From positions 1-16,273 of the forward strand of contig CAKTQE010000055.1 in NCBI GenBank assembly GCA_934593275.1: 16,273 nucleotides of DNA. Direction: 5' to 3'. Made by a program: the position numbers and the translations under genes. Positions 1 through 7,039 of the stretch are shown piece after piece. The notes below the pieces were generated by a model. It searched no databases, was not told where the DNA came from, and was given only the letters and a program-made list of their open reading frames with translations. This DNA is from an uncultured Oscillospiraceae bacterium (GTDB lineage Bacteria; Bacillota; Clostridia; Oscillospirales; Oscillospiraceae). How positions within the stretch are numbered: the first letter of the stretch is position 1; each line of letters opens with the position of its first letter.

Positions 1-33
1 AGCAGCCCAGGGTGGGCGGGCTTGTCCTTCTGA

Positions 34-480
34 ATGGGATTTTGCCCCATTTTAGATGCTCCACTGGGGACCGAAGAACTGGGGCATCTGGAAATGGTTG
101 GGGCCATAGTGCATCAATTGACCCGAAATTTGAAAGAAAATCAGTACAAAGATCCGATGTTTGCACCCTATTTTGTCGACCATACAGTTGGTGTATATCC
201 AAATGCCGCGGCGGGATTTCCGTGGAACGCGGGGTCCATGGCTGTTAAGGGGGATCCGATTGCGGATTTGACTGAGGATCTGGCAGCAGAGCAAAAAGCG
301 AGGGTCACCTACGACAATATACTAAGGCTTAGTGACGATCCGGATGTCAATGATGTCATTCGGTTTCTGCGGGAACGGGAAATCGTACATTTCCAGAGAT
401 TCGGAGAGGCTATGCAGCTGCTGCGAGAGAAACTAAACCAGCGAAATGTTTATTTTATGAATCCTTCAATTGATATGTAA
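34..480 (+). CDS. cotJC: Spore-coat manganese catalase CotJC, 3' part (5' end missing or broken)
   Basis: This encodes the C-terminal three quarters of a CotJC/manganese-catalase protein, a di-manganese ferritin-fold enzyme that breaks down hydrogen peroxide and sits in the spore coat. Recognisable stretches are GTEELGHLEM (residues 12-21), LTEDLAAEQKARVTYDNIL (79-97) and REREIVHFQRFGEA (113-126). E15/H18 and E86/H119 have the same spacing as metal ligands Glu66/His69 and Glu148/His181 of the Lactobacillus plantarum enzyme. The first ligand, Glu35, would lie about 31 residues before E15, off the left edge. The family is normally about 190 residues, so about 50 are absent. An in-frame TGA at 31-33 precedes this ATG, and the first 10 residues do not resemble CotJC. 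The ATG is therefore probably not the native start. The gene is either frameshifted near 35-65, rearranged, or damaged by an assembly error. It ends before a strong hairpin. Family identity is near certain; an intact gene is not. Confidence 0.88.
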   Translation: MGFCPILDAPLGTEELGHLEMVGAIVHQLTRNLKENQYKDPMFAPYFVDHTVGVYPNAAAGFPWNAGSMAVKGDPIADLTEDLAAEQKARVTYDNILRLSDDPDVNDVIRFLREREIVHFQRFGEAMQLLREKLNQRNVYFMNPSIDM

Positions 481-518
481 GCCCGATAAATACCAAGAAA
501 CATCGATTTTTTCTAAAG

Positions 519-552
519 TTTACCCCCGGCACTTTAATGCGCCGGGGGTAAA
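519..552. terminator. GC-rich hairpin between convergent cotJC and EIIC genes
   Basis: A perfect 12-bp stem (519-530 with 541-552, CCCCCGGC core) and 10-nt loop lie between two convergent genes, 3 bases from the EIIC stop codon. Neither side has a good run of T after the stem, so it is an imperfect bidirectional terminator by sequence. Its position still makes transcription termination or mRNA end protection the likely role. Confidence 0.6.
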
Positions 553-555
553 AGC

Positions 556-1635
556 TTAATCCAGTTTCAAATCATTCTCGTCGATCCAGCCCATTTTGCG
601 GAGCAGCTCTGCAAATGCCCATGTAAGGAGCGCAGGCAGTATAAAACAAATCAGAAGCATTCCTAAGTAATCCATACCGGTAATAGCCGTCTTTATCCCC
701 GTGGCAACATCATTGACCCAGCCGGCATAGACTCCGATAGGGCCGACCATGCCGCAAGTACCCATACCGGAAGCAACACCGCCGGAGGGATCATTCATCT
801 GGAAGTGGAACAGGCAGGTAGCAACAGGGCCGGTAATGGCAGACGCCAGAATCGGTGGAATCCAGATTTTCGGGTTTCTCATGATATTACCCATCTGGAG
901 CATAGAGGTTCCTAATCCCTGACTGACCAAGCCGCCCCAACGGTTCTCCCGGAAAGACATCACCGCAAAACCGACCATCTGCGCACAGCACCCCGCTACC
1001 GCGGCACCACCGGCCAACCCGGTAAGGCCCAGAGCGGCGCAGATGGCCGCAGAGGAAATCGGCAGTGTCAACGCAACACCGATGACAACCGATACCAGAA
1101 TTCCCATCCAGAAAGGCTGCAGGACGGTTGCCCACCTTACAAATTCACCAACGGAAGAAGCCGCAGTACCAATGGCCGGGGCGATCCATGCAGAAAGGGC
1201 CACGCCCACCAGAATTGTAACCAAAGGCGTTACCAGAATGTCCACCTTCGTCTCCTTGGACACAGCTTTGCCAGATTCTGCCGCAACAATGGCAATCAGA
1301 AGCACCGCCAACGGTCCGCCGGCACCGGCTGCACCGGAGAGGGTGGTAGAACCAAGCTTATTGGCCGCATATCCAACGGTTGCCAGAGAAAACAGTACCA
1401 GAGGCGGTGCCTGCAACGCATAGCCGATAGCAATGGCCATGGCAGGGCCACTCATGGCGGCGGCATATCCTCCAACATCCATCAAAAAAGAAATCCCCAA
1501 CTGTTGACCCAGGGTTTTTACAATGGTTCCAATAAGCAGAGAGCAAAATAAGCCTTGTGCCATGGCTCCCATGGCATCAATACCATATCGCTTGGCAGAA
1601 AAGACGATATTCTTTCTTTTCAGAAATGCGTTCAT
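556..1635 (-). CDS. PTS EIIC-type membrane protein, PfoR-like family
   Basis: A 359-residue polytopic membrane protein of the PTS_EIIC_2/PfoR type (COG3641). It has about nine or ten hydrophobic segments and glycine-rich loops such as GAAGAGGP (about 102-109) and GMGTCGMVGPIG (about 291-302). No EIIA or EIIB domain is fused and none is encoded nearby, so it is unlikely to be a complete sugar phosphotransferase on its own. The family has poorly known substrates; PfoR of Clostridium perfringens was named for an effect on perfringolysin production. The ATG follows an AGGAAGGA site (on the minus strand, 1642-1649) at good spacing. Upstream lies a near-consensus sigma-A promoter overlapped at its start site by a palindrome, and niaR is divergent on the other side. 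I infer that NiaR represses this gene and that it may move a niacin-related compound; the sequence alone does not prove this. Confidence 0.88.
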   Translation of the reverse strand: MNAFLKRKNIVFSAKRYGIDAMGAMAQGLFCSLLIGTIVKTLGQQLGISFLMDVGGYAAAMSGPAMAIAIGYALQAPPLVLFSLATVGYAANKLGSTTLSGAAGAGGPLAVLLIAIVAAESGKAVSKETKVDILVTPLVTILVGVALSAWIAPAIGTAASSVGEFVRWATVLQPFWMGILVSVVIGVALTLPISSAAICAALGLTGLAGGAAVAGCCAQMVGFAVMSFRENRWGGLVSQGLGTSMLQMGNIMRNPKIWIPPILASAITGPVATCLFHFQMNDPSGGVASGMGTCGMVGPIGVYAGWVNDVATGIKTAITGMDYLGMLLICFILPALLTWAFAELLRKMGWIDENDLKLD

Positions 1636-1656
1636 AAAATCCTTCCTCTTTCTTAC

Positions 1657-1678
1657 TGTCTTGTCAGTTAACTAGACA
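1657..1678. promoter_or_regulatory. Candidate NiaR operator (imperfect palindrome)
   Basis: A 22-bp imperfect inverted repeat with outer arms TGTCT and AGACA; 8 of 11 base pairs are symmetric. It covers the expected transcription start (about 1674) of the EIIC gene, the classic place for a repressor to act. The adjacent divergent gene encodes NiaR, so NiaR is the natural candidate to bind it. I have not compared it with a curated NiaR motif. Confidence 0.5.
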
Positions 1679-1680
1679 CC

Positions 1681-1708
1681 ATTATATTCGCTCTACTTCA
1701 TATGTCAA
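1681..1708 (-). promoter_or_regulatory. Near-consensus sigma-A promoter of the EIIC gene
   Basis: On the minus strand, TTGACA (1703-1708) and TATAAT (1681-1686) are both perfect consensus hexamers, separated by 16 bp. Such a strong promoter next to an operator-like palindrome is what one expects for a gene silenced by a dedicated repressor. Confidence 0.8.
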
Positions 1709-1770
1709 GAATTATTTGACTTGCGAAAGAAAATATGGTAAAAAGAGGTCAGAAGAACGAGGTGATAACC

Positions 1771-2289
1771 ATGTCCGGTGAAGAACGCAGAAATGAGATT
1801 TTACAATTATTAAAAACACAAAGCACTCCCCTGTCCGGAACCGTACTGGCGGGACTTTTTCATGTGAGCCGCCAGGTGATTGTCCAGGATATTGCCCTGA
1901 TGCGAGCAGAGAATTATGACATTCTCTCTACAAATCGAGGGTATTTGATTCGTCAAAAAGGGGCAATGGATGCCTTGCCCAAACGAGTGTTCTCTGTTCG
2001 CCACTCAACAGAGCAGGTTTTAGAGGAATTCATGGCTGTATTGGATTATGGCGGAAAGATACTGGATGTTGTGGTCGAACATGAATTATACGGCCAGATT
2101 CGAGTTGATTTGATGATTGAAAACAACCAGGATGCCCAGGATTTTTACACCAAGCTTCTGAAATCCAAAGACAATCCCCTGAAAATTCTAACGGATGACT
2201 GCCATTACCACACGGTTGCTGCCCCGTCGGAAAAGCTTCTGGATTTAATTGCCCAGGAGCTGCGGCGAAAAGGATTTTTGCTTGAATAA
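1771..2289 (+). CDS. niaR: NiaR, niacin-responsive transcriptional repressor of NAD metabolism
   Basis: A 172-residue protein with an N-terminal helix-turn-helix of the HTH_11 type (about residues 5-60, SGEERRNEILQLL to NRGYLI) and a C-terminal 3H domain (about 72-170). H78, E86, H145 and H147 match the spacing of the metal ligands described for Thermotoga maritima NiaR (TM1602), and H104 is a further conserved-type histidine. NiaR represses NAD biosynthesis or niacin uptake genes when niacin is plentiful. An in-frame ATG lies 36 bases upstream at 1735, but GAGGTG at 1759-1764 sits 6 bases before the ATG at 1771, so I chose 1771. The gene is divergent from the EIIC gene. A weak TTGACT (1716-1721) 17 bases before TAAAAA could be its own promoter. 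No NAD biosynthesis gene is in the window, leaving the EIIC gene as the visible candidate target. Confidence 0.92.
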   Translation: MSGEERRNEILQLLKTQSTPLSGTVLAGLFHVSRQVIVQDIALMRAENYDILSTNRGYLIRQKGAMDALPKRVFSVRHSTEQVLEEFMAVLDYGGKILDVVVEHELYGQIRVDLMIENNQDAQDFYTKLLKSKDNPLKILTDDCHYHTVAAPSEKLLDLIAQELRRKGFLLE

Positions 2290-2311
2290 ATATAGGGTAA
2301 GTATCTGCCAT

Positions 2312-2350
2312 GACGAAAAGCACCGAGCCTGATGCCCGGTGCTTTTTGTC
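2312..2350. terminator. Bidirectional terminator between niaR and asnB
   Basis: An inverted repeat with a 10-bp perfect core, AAAAGCACCG (2316-2325) with CGGTGCTTTT (2337-2346), extended by GAC/GTC at the outer ends. Runs of A on the left and T on the right make it a working terminator shape in both directions, as expected between two convergent genes. Confidence 0.85.
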
Positions 2351-2419
2351 GTAATTTATGAATTTATTGTCGCATTTTCTTGTCAACTATCAGTTGCTTT
2401 TGCAGTATTCTATCATTTT

Positions 2420-4243
2420 CTAAAATTTCAGTTCGATATTGTATTGACGCAGCCAATAGTCTATTTGTAGAAAATAAGCTATTTTCTGCGGCCTTGCCAT
2501 CAGCTGGCCATACCAGGGCCAGACCGTTTCTTTGGACAGCAAGGCCTGTAGTGCTTTCTTGTCAACCAGTTGAAACAGCGGCGTATTCTTCTGGTTCATA
2601 AGTAGACAGAGCCTGTTTTCCAGCAATGTCACATAGGCAGGGTCCAAGGTTTTGGGATAGGGACTCTTTTTTCGATGGGCCACTTCCTTTGGAAGAAGAT
2701 CGCTGCAAGCGGCGCGCAGCAGTCCCTTCTCCTCCCCTCCATAGTCTTTGTATTCCCAAGGCACAGCATATAGGTATTCCGCAATTCTGTAGTCACAAAA
2801 CGGTACACGGACCTCCAGCCCGTTGAACATGCTCATTCTGTCCTTGCGGTCCAGAAGTGTCTGCATAAACCATCGAAGATTTAGATTGACCATTTCTTTC
2901 ATGCGTCGTTCCAAAGGACTGTTTTCCGGCAGGATGTCGCTTTCCCGGCAGGTTCTCTCATAGGCTTCCGCTACATATTCCATGCAGTCAAGGCCCTGGC
3001 GCATTTCCGGTGATAGAATCGATGCCCGATCTTCTGTATTTTGGGCCCACGGAAATCCTGTGCGCGCCCGGACCTCCGGATCCCGATACCAGGGATATCC
3101 TCCGAATAGTTCATCAGCGCATTCGCCAGACAGTGCAACTTTCACGTGTTTGGAAACGGATTTGCAAAATGCCAGCAGCGAAAAATCCACATCAGCCATT
3201 CCCGGCAGATCCCGCGCAATCGTTGCTTCCTCCAGAGCATCCATCAGCGTCTCTGGTTGAAGCTCTGTCAGGTGCTGCTCCGAATTCAAAAAATGAACCA
3301 TTTGCTCAATATAATGGCTGTCTGAGGATGGCTGAAATTTTCCTGGCCGAAAATACACCTCATAATCAGGGTATCCCACCGAGAACGTATTCAGTTTTGT
3401 TCCCCGCGCCCTTAATTCTTCGGCACATACCGCACTGATAATACTGGAATCCAGTCCTCCTGATAAAAACGTTCCGATGGGTACATCGGAAATCATTTGC
3501 TGCTTGATGGCATCCAGCACCAAATATCTGGTATGCTCTACGGTCTCAGCGAAGCTTTCCCGGTGTTCCCGGTCCTTTAAGGACCAGTACCTTTCCACAT
3601 GGAGCTTTCCTGTCTCAAAATAAGCACAGCAGCCCGGTTCCAATTCAGAAACTCCGTCAAATACACCGCTGCCAGGTTTTCGTCCCGGACCCAGCAAAAG
3701 AAGCTGTGCCGCTCCCTCCCGGGACAGGACCGCTCTACTTTTGGGATGGGCCAAAATGGTTTTGATCTCCGAGGCAAACAACAATCCGCCCTCAATCAGA
3801 CTGTAGAATAAGGGCTTTACGCCCATACGGTCTCGGGCTATAAATAGTCTTTGGGCCTTGTGTTCCCACACAGCCATTGCAAAAATACCATTGATTTTGG
3901 ATAGTGCTTCCCTCCCCCACTGGGCATAGGCGTGCAGCACCACCTCCGTATCACAATGTGTTTCAAAGGAATGCCCCAATTTTCGAAGCTCCTGCCGTAG
4001 TTCATCTGTGTTATAGGTTTCTCCATTGTATACAAGACTGTACTTCTCCCCTCCCCATTCCAGCGCCATGGGCTGTCGGCCACCGGCTGGGTCAATCACA
4101 GCCAGTCTTGTATGCAGCAGCACACAGCCGGGAAGATGGAGCGACCCTCGGCCATCCGGCCCTCGACGGTCCATTGTTTTCAGCATTTTCTCTGCCGTGC
4201 ATTCCTGTAGCTCCAGGCCGATACAGCCGGCAATGGCACACAT
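2420..4243 (-). CDS. asnB: Asparagine synthase (glutamine-hydrolysing)
   Basis: A 607-residue class B asparagine synthetase that makes asparagine from aspartate and ATP using ammonia cut from glutamine. The N-terminal Ntn glutaminase domain begins MCAIAGCIG, with Cys2 the nucleophile freed when Met is removed; it also shows RRGPDG, HTRLAVID and YNGETYN (a YNGEIYN variant). The synthetase domain has the ATP pyrophosphatase loop FLSGGLDSS (about 259-267) and SGECADELFGGYPWY (about 372-386). A longer reading frame begins 21 bases upstream, but that would bury the catalytic cysteine. GAGGAG in that extension, 9 bases before the ATG at 4243, fixes the start. It is a single-gene unit, divergent from the helical-bundle gene and convergent with niaR. 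I see no leader structure explaining its regulation. Confidence 0.97.
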   Translation of the reverse strand: MCAIAGCIGLELQECTAEKMLKTMDRRGPDGRGSLHLPGCVLLHTRLAVIDPAGGRQPMALEWGGEKYSLVYNGETYNTDELRQELRKLGHSFETHCDTEVVLHAYAQWGREALSKINGIFAMAVWEHKAQRLFIARDRMGVKPLFYSLIEGGLLFASEIKTILAHPKSRAVLSREGAAQLLLLGPGRKPGSGVFDGVSELEPGCCAYFETGKLHVERYWSLKDREHRESFAETVEHTRYLVLDAIKQQMISDVPIGTFLSGGLDSSIISAVCAEELRARGTKLNTFSVGYPDYEVYFRPGKFQPSSDSHYIEQMVHFLNSEQHLTELQPETLMDALEEATIARDLPGMADVDFSLLAFCKSVSKHVKVALSGECADELFGGYPWYRDPEVRARTGFPWAQNTEDRASILSPEMRQGLDCMEYVAEAYERTCRESDILPENSPLERRMKEMVNLNLRWFMQTLLDRKDRMSMFNGLEVRVPFCDYRIAEYLYAVPWEYKDYGGEEKGLLRAACSDLLPKEVAHRKKSPYPKTLDPAYVTLLENRLCLLMNQKNTPLFQLVDKKALQALLSKETVWPWYGQLMARPQKIAYFLQIDYWLRQYNIELKF

Positions 4244-4288
4244 ATCATCACACTCCTCTGCCATTTTATGCTGGATAAGTTTATTCGG

Positions 4289-4318
4289 TGCATAGAAGTT
4301 TTCGCTCTGCCAATACTA
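4289..4318 (+). promoter_or_regulatory. Possible sigma-G-like (forespore) promoter
   Basis: TGCATA (4289-4294) and AATACTA (4312-4318), 17 bases apart, resemble the Bacillus sigma-G pattern TGMATA-N17/18-CATWMTA with one mismatch at the -10. Against it, the predicted start near 4325 falls inside the ribosome-binding site of the next gene (4322-4330), leaving a very short leader. Treat as tentative. Confidence 0.3.
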
Positions 4319-4337
4319 GCCAGGAGGTGACACAGTT

Positions 4338-4766
4338 ATGAAAAACAATCGTGAAATTCTATCCTCCGTTCTAAAAACCACACAAATGGGCCAGATTGGA
4401 ATTCGCAGTGTCATGGATGCAGCAATCCAGCCGGATTTACGGCAGGCCCTTGGGCAGCAGCTACTGGAATACGACCGAATTGAAACCGAAGCCCATAGCA
4501 TCGCTTCTCAGAGGGGCTGGGAACTGCGTGAACTGGACCCTGCCATTCGGGCAATGACCGATATAATGGTACGAATGAAGCTTTCCAGAGCAAATCCCGA
4601 TTCCAAAATTGCGGATCTAATGATTCAGGGCAATACCAAAGGCATGGTCAAAGGGCTTAAAAATCTCCATCATTCAGACGGACGCGACAACCGGATCCAG
4701 ACGCTTTCTCAAAAGCTGATCGATACTGAAACCAACAATATCCGTCAGATGCGTCCGTTCCTATAA
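4338..4766 (+). CDS. Uncharacterised helical-bundle (ferritin-like?) protein
   Basis: A 142-residue soluble protein with no signal peptide or membrane segment. It is almost all amphipathic helix, with stretches rich in Q, E, R and L separated by short turns (for example near residues 30, 65, 85 and 108), consistent with a four-helix bundle. From memory it resembles a family of about 140 residues in Clostridia, with an MGxxxI start region, a central IEx-EA motif and an IADLMIQGNTKGM segment; I know no assigned function. Ferritin-like metal ligands are not clearly conserved, so an enzymatic role is not supported. AGGAGGTGA at 4322-4330 gives a firm start. It is monocistronic: a strong terminator begins at its stop codon. 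The gene is divergent from asnB. A sporulation role is only suggested by neighbours and a weak sigma-G-like promoter. Confidence 0.85.
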   Translation: MKNNREILSSVLKTTQMGQIGIRSVMDAAIQPDLRQALGQQLLEYDRIETEAHSIASQRGWELRELDPAIRAMTDIMVRMKLSRANPDSKIADLMIQGNTKGMVKGLKNLHHSDGRDNRIQTLSQKLIDTETNNIRQMRPFL

Positions 4767-4805
4767 TTGTTCCGGCTGCCAAACCAGGCAGCCGGAACAA
4801 TTTTT
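4765..4805 (+). terminator. Strong intrinsic terminator
   Basis: A perfect 16-bp stem (4765-4780 with 4787-4802), a 6-nt loop AAACCA and a following T run. It starts inside the stop codon of the upstream gene and separates that gene from the spore-peptidoglycan operon. Confidence 0.95.
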
Positions 4806-4824
4806 AACTTGCCAGCATATACTA
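4794..4824 (+). promoter_or_regulatory. Possible promoter of the SpoIID-like operon
   Basis: TATACTA (4818-4824) is preceded 18 bases upstream by GGAACA (4794-4799). This could be read as a weak sigma-G/F-type promoter, or TATACT as a sigma-A -10 with a poor -35. The distance to the ribosome-binding site at 4840 is right for an operon start. The assignment to a sigma factor is a guess. Confidence 0.3.
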
Positions 4825-4852
4825 TCAGGATTTTATCTTGGAGGGATGCCAA

Positions 4853-5233
4853 TTGCCAAACGGCTATTTTGTCGCAAAAGCATACATGAGTTACGCCCAG
4901 ATTCCCTTGGAAGACGTGGCGGTGGTCGTCACGTCTCAGGATGGGACTGCCATTGCCATGCGCCTGACAGGCCGCAGCGGGCTGACAGAGCGAATTCCTA
5001 TTCCAGCCCCCGAGAAAGCGGAAAGTCTGGAACCGGAAGAACATGGGCAGAAGCCCTTTACGAATATTACCGTCTGTGCCTATAAAAACAATTTTGAGCA
5101 GATTTTTGCCAGAAATGTGCAGATTTTCCCCGATGTGACCACGGTTCAGAATTTTGAAATGGTTCCACTTTCAGAATTGCCGGATCGTTGGGATGAAAAC
5201 GTTCTCTACAATACGCCGCCACAGAATCTATAG
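4853..5233 (+). CDS. Beta-rich protein, first gene of the SpoIID-like operon (TTG start)
   Basis: A 126-residue protein without signal peptide or membrane segment. Its pattern (short beta strands, a V-V-T-x-x-D-G-T turn, a sequence with IPIPAPE, then NITVCAYKNNFEQIFARNVQIFPDVTTVQNFEMVPL) resembles a carboxypeptidase-regulatory or transthyretin-like beta sandwich; that is a fold guess, not a firm hit. No ATG fits this frame. GGAGGG at 4840-4845 stands 7 bases before the TTG at 4853, which I take as the start; another in-frame TTG at 4838 overlaps that site and is less likely. The next gene follows after 8 bases, so the two are co-transcribed. From this context it probably works with the SpoIID-like protein on spore peptidoglycan, perhaps as a carbohydrate-binding or scaffold partner. 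Function unknown. Confidence 0.82.
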   Translation: MPNGYFVAKAYMSYAQIPLEDVAVVVTSQDGTAIAMRLTGRSGLTERIPIPAPEKAESLEPEEHGQKPFTNITVCAYKNNFEQIFARNVQIFPDVTTVQNFEMVPLSELPDRWDENVLYNTPPQNL

Positions 5234-5241
5234 GAGGTCCT

Positions 5242-6468
5242 ATGCCAACAGTCACCCCTTTTGTACCCCAGCGAATCACAGTTCACCTGGGGCCTCCCAG
5301 CAGTGACGCCGAAAATGTTGCAGTTAGCTTTCCGGACTATGTGAAGAATGTAGCTTCCAGCGAAATCTACCCCACCTGGGAAGAAAGTGCCCTACGGGCA
5401 AATATTCTTGCTATCGTTTCCTTTGCGCTGAACCGAGTTTACACGGAATTCTATCGAAGCCGGGGCTATGATTTTGATATCACCAGTTCAACGGCATATG
5501 ATCAGTTTTTCGTAAAAGGCCGGAGTTTCTTTTCAAACATCTCCCGACTGGTAGATGAATTATTTAACTCCTATCTGCGTAGGCCCAATTTTGTAGAACC
5601 TCTGGCTGCCAAATTCTGCAACGGCACCACAGTGACCTGCGAGGGGCTTAGTCAATGGGGAAGTCAAAAGCTTGCCCAGAAAGGCTATAACTCCACCCAA
5701 ATTCTGAAAAGCTATTACGGTGATGTAGAAATCGTTTCCAATGCCCCCATTCAAAACTACGTATCTTCTTATCCCGGAATGCCCCTGCGGCGAGGCAGTG
5801 TTGGCCCCAACGTCGTGATCATACAGACGGAGTTAAATCGCATCTCCCAAAACTATCCGGCAATCCCGAAAATACCCAATATTGACGGAATTTTTGGCGC
5901 ACAAACAGAAAGTGCGCTGCTGTCATTTCAGAGAATTTTCGACTTGAATCCAGACGGTGTGGTGGGACCGGCCAGCTGGTATGCCCTGGTACGGCTGTAT
6001 ACGGCAGTTACCAGCCTTTCTGAACTGCGAAGTCAGGGGCAGCAGTTCTATACCATCGCCTGGAATCACGGAGACCCTATTGTTCCTGGCAATCAAGGTG
6101 TTCGGGTGGAACACCTGCAATATATGCTCCGTGTTTTGGCCGCTTATATCCCTCAAATCCCCAGCATTGCCGTAGACGGGATTTTTGGGGATGCCACCCG
6201 TAATGCGGTTCTGGCAGCCCAGAACTATTTCAGTATTCCGCAAACCGGAGTCGTAGACCTTACAACCTGGGATGAAATATACGACCAGTTTGCCGGCATC
6301 GAAAATGCCAGCTTCCTGGACTTGGAACGCTTCCCATATACCGCGGCTGTTATCAATGGGACACCGCCACGAAACCGATATGCCCGTTCCACCACGCTTA
6401 CCCAATTCCCGGGTTACAATCTTTCCATGAACGTTCAGGACCCCACAAGAAAGGAGGCTTTGGGATGA
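5242..6468 (+). CDS. SpoIID-like protein with two peptidoglycan-binding domains
   Basis: A 408-residue protein. Residues about 10-165 are SpoIID/LytB-like: YVKNVASSEIYPTWEESALRA (33-53) matches the core helix region of SpoIID, a lytic transglycosylase acting on denuded glycan in sporulation, and E41 sits where I expect the catalytic glutamate. GLSQWGSQKLAQKGYNSTQI (135-154) matches the SpoIID C-terminal GMSQYGA motif. Two PG_binding_1 repeats follow, about 181-253 and 283-351, each with the D-G-I-F-G turn and a GVVGPASW or GVVDLTTW end. A 55-residue tail of unknown role closes the protein. There is no signal peptide or N-terminal membrane anchor, unlike classical SpoIID, so how it reaches its substrate is unclear. 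In databases similar proteins are usually called spore cortex-lytic or peptidoglycan-binding protein. AGGAGG at 5233 precedes the ATG; the stop overlaps the next ATG. Confidence 0.9.
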   Translation: MPTVTPFVPQRITVHLGPPSSDAENVAVSFPDYVKNVASSEIYPTWEESALRANILAIVSFALNRVYTEFYRSRGYDFDITSSTAYDQFFVKGRSFFSNISRLVDELFNSYLRRPNFVEPLAAKFCNGTTVTCEGLSQWGSQKLAQKGYNSTQILKSYYGDVEIVSNAPIQNYVSSYPGMPLRRGSVGPNVVIIQTELNRISQNYPAIPKIPNIDGIFGAQTESALLSFQRIFDLNPDGVVGPASWYALVRLYTAVTSLSELRSQGQQFYTIAWNHGDPIVPGNQGVRVEHLQYMLRVLAAYIPQIPSIAVDGIFGDATRNAVLAAQNYFSIPQTGVVDLTTWDEIYDQFAGIENASFLDLERFPYTAAVINGTPPRNRYARSTTLTQFPGYNLSMNVQDPTRKEALG

Positions 6469-6983
6469 AGCCAAAAGAAACCTTTTTAGGCAAACCCATC
6501 CGCAGTTTGCAAACCATGCTTCGTGTTCTGGCCGAGAGTGTTGAAGAATATAAGGCCCTGATTCCGGACGGAATCTATGGCCCCGATACCATGGAGGCCG
6601 TTCGTATTTTTCAGCGTCGCCATCAGCTTCCCATCACCGGAGTCACCGACCAGGAGACATGGGATCGAATCGTCCATGAATATGGCAAAGCCCAGGTAGA
6701 AGTCACACCTCCCCCTGCCCTGGCCGTTCTTCTGAATCCTTGCCAGACCATTACCTATGGAGAACGAAACCCGTCAGTTTACCTTGCCCAGGTGATTCTG
6801 CTGATCATGGCAGATAAATACAATTGCCTGGAGGCTCCGGAGATCACCGGTGTGCTGGATCTGGCTACAAGGGATGCAATTTCTGCTTTCCAACAAATAT
6901 CCGGACTTCCGCCCACAGGGAATCTTGACCGACATACCTGGAAACATCTGGCTCTGCATTTCCCCATGGCCTCCATTTTTTAA
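6465..6983 (+). CDS. Protein of two peptidoglycan-binding domains
   Basis: A 172-residue protein made of two PG_binding_1 domains and little else. The first is about residues 8-70 (SLQTMLRVLAESVEEYK to VTDQETWDRI), the second about 95-167 (ITYGERNPSVYLAQVILLIM to LDRHTWKHL). There is no catalytic domain and no signal peptide. The LQ.MLRVLA motif is almost the same as in the second domain of the upstream protein (LQYMLRVLA), suggesting that the gene arose by duplication from its neighbour. The ATG overlaps the upstream stop by 4 bases (ATGA), with AAGGAGG about 7 bases before it, so the two are translationally coupled. It probably serves as a binding partner for the SpoIID-like protein at the cell wall or cortex; this is inferred from context. 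Confidence 0.9.
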   Translation: MKPKETFLGKPIRSLQTMLRVLAESVEEYKALIPDGIYGPDTMEAVRIFQRRHQLPITGVTDQETWDRIVHEYGKAQVEVTPPPALAVLLNPCQTITYGERNPSVYLAQVILLIMADKYNCLEAPEITGVLDLATRDAISAFQQISGLPPTGNLDRHTWKHLALHFPMASIF

Positions 6984-7005
6984 GCAAACCGGACAGTCGT
7001 CAAAC

Positions 7006-7039
7006 CAAAAACGGCAGCGACCGAAATTGGTCGCTGCCG
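7006..7039. terminator. Bidirectional terminator between the SpoIID-like and coaX operons
   Basis: A perfect 11-bp stem, CGGCAGCGACC (7012-7022) with GGTCGCTGCCG (7029-7039), and a 6-nt loop. Read on the minus strand it is followed at once by TTTTT, a good terminator for the coaX operon. On the plus strand the T run (7050-7058) is 10 bases away, so it works less well by sequence in that direction. Confidence 0.85.

Noticed and set aside
1043..1423. A 126-codon plus-strand frame inside the EIIC gene
   Set aside because: It is opposite a clear membrane-protein gene and has a composition typical of antisense frames.
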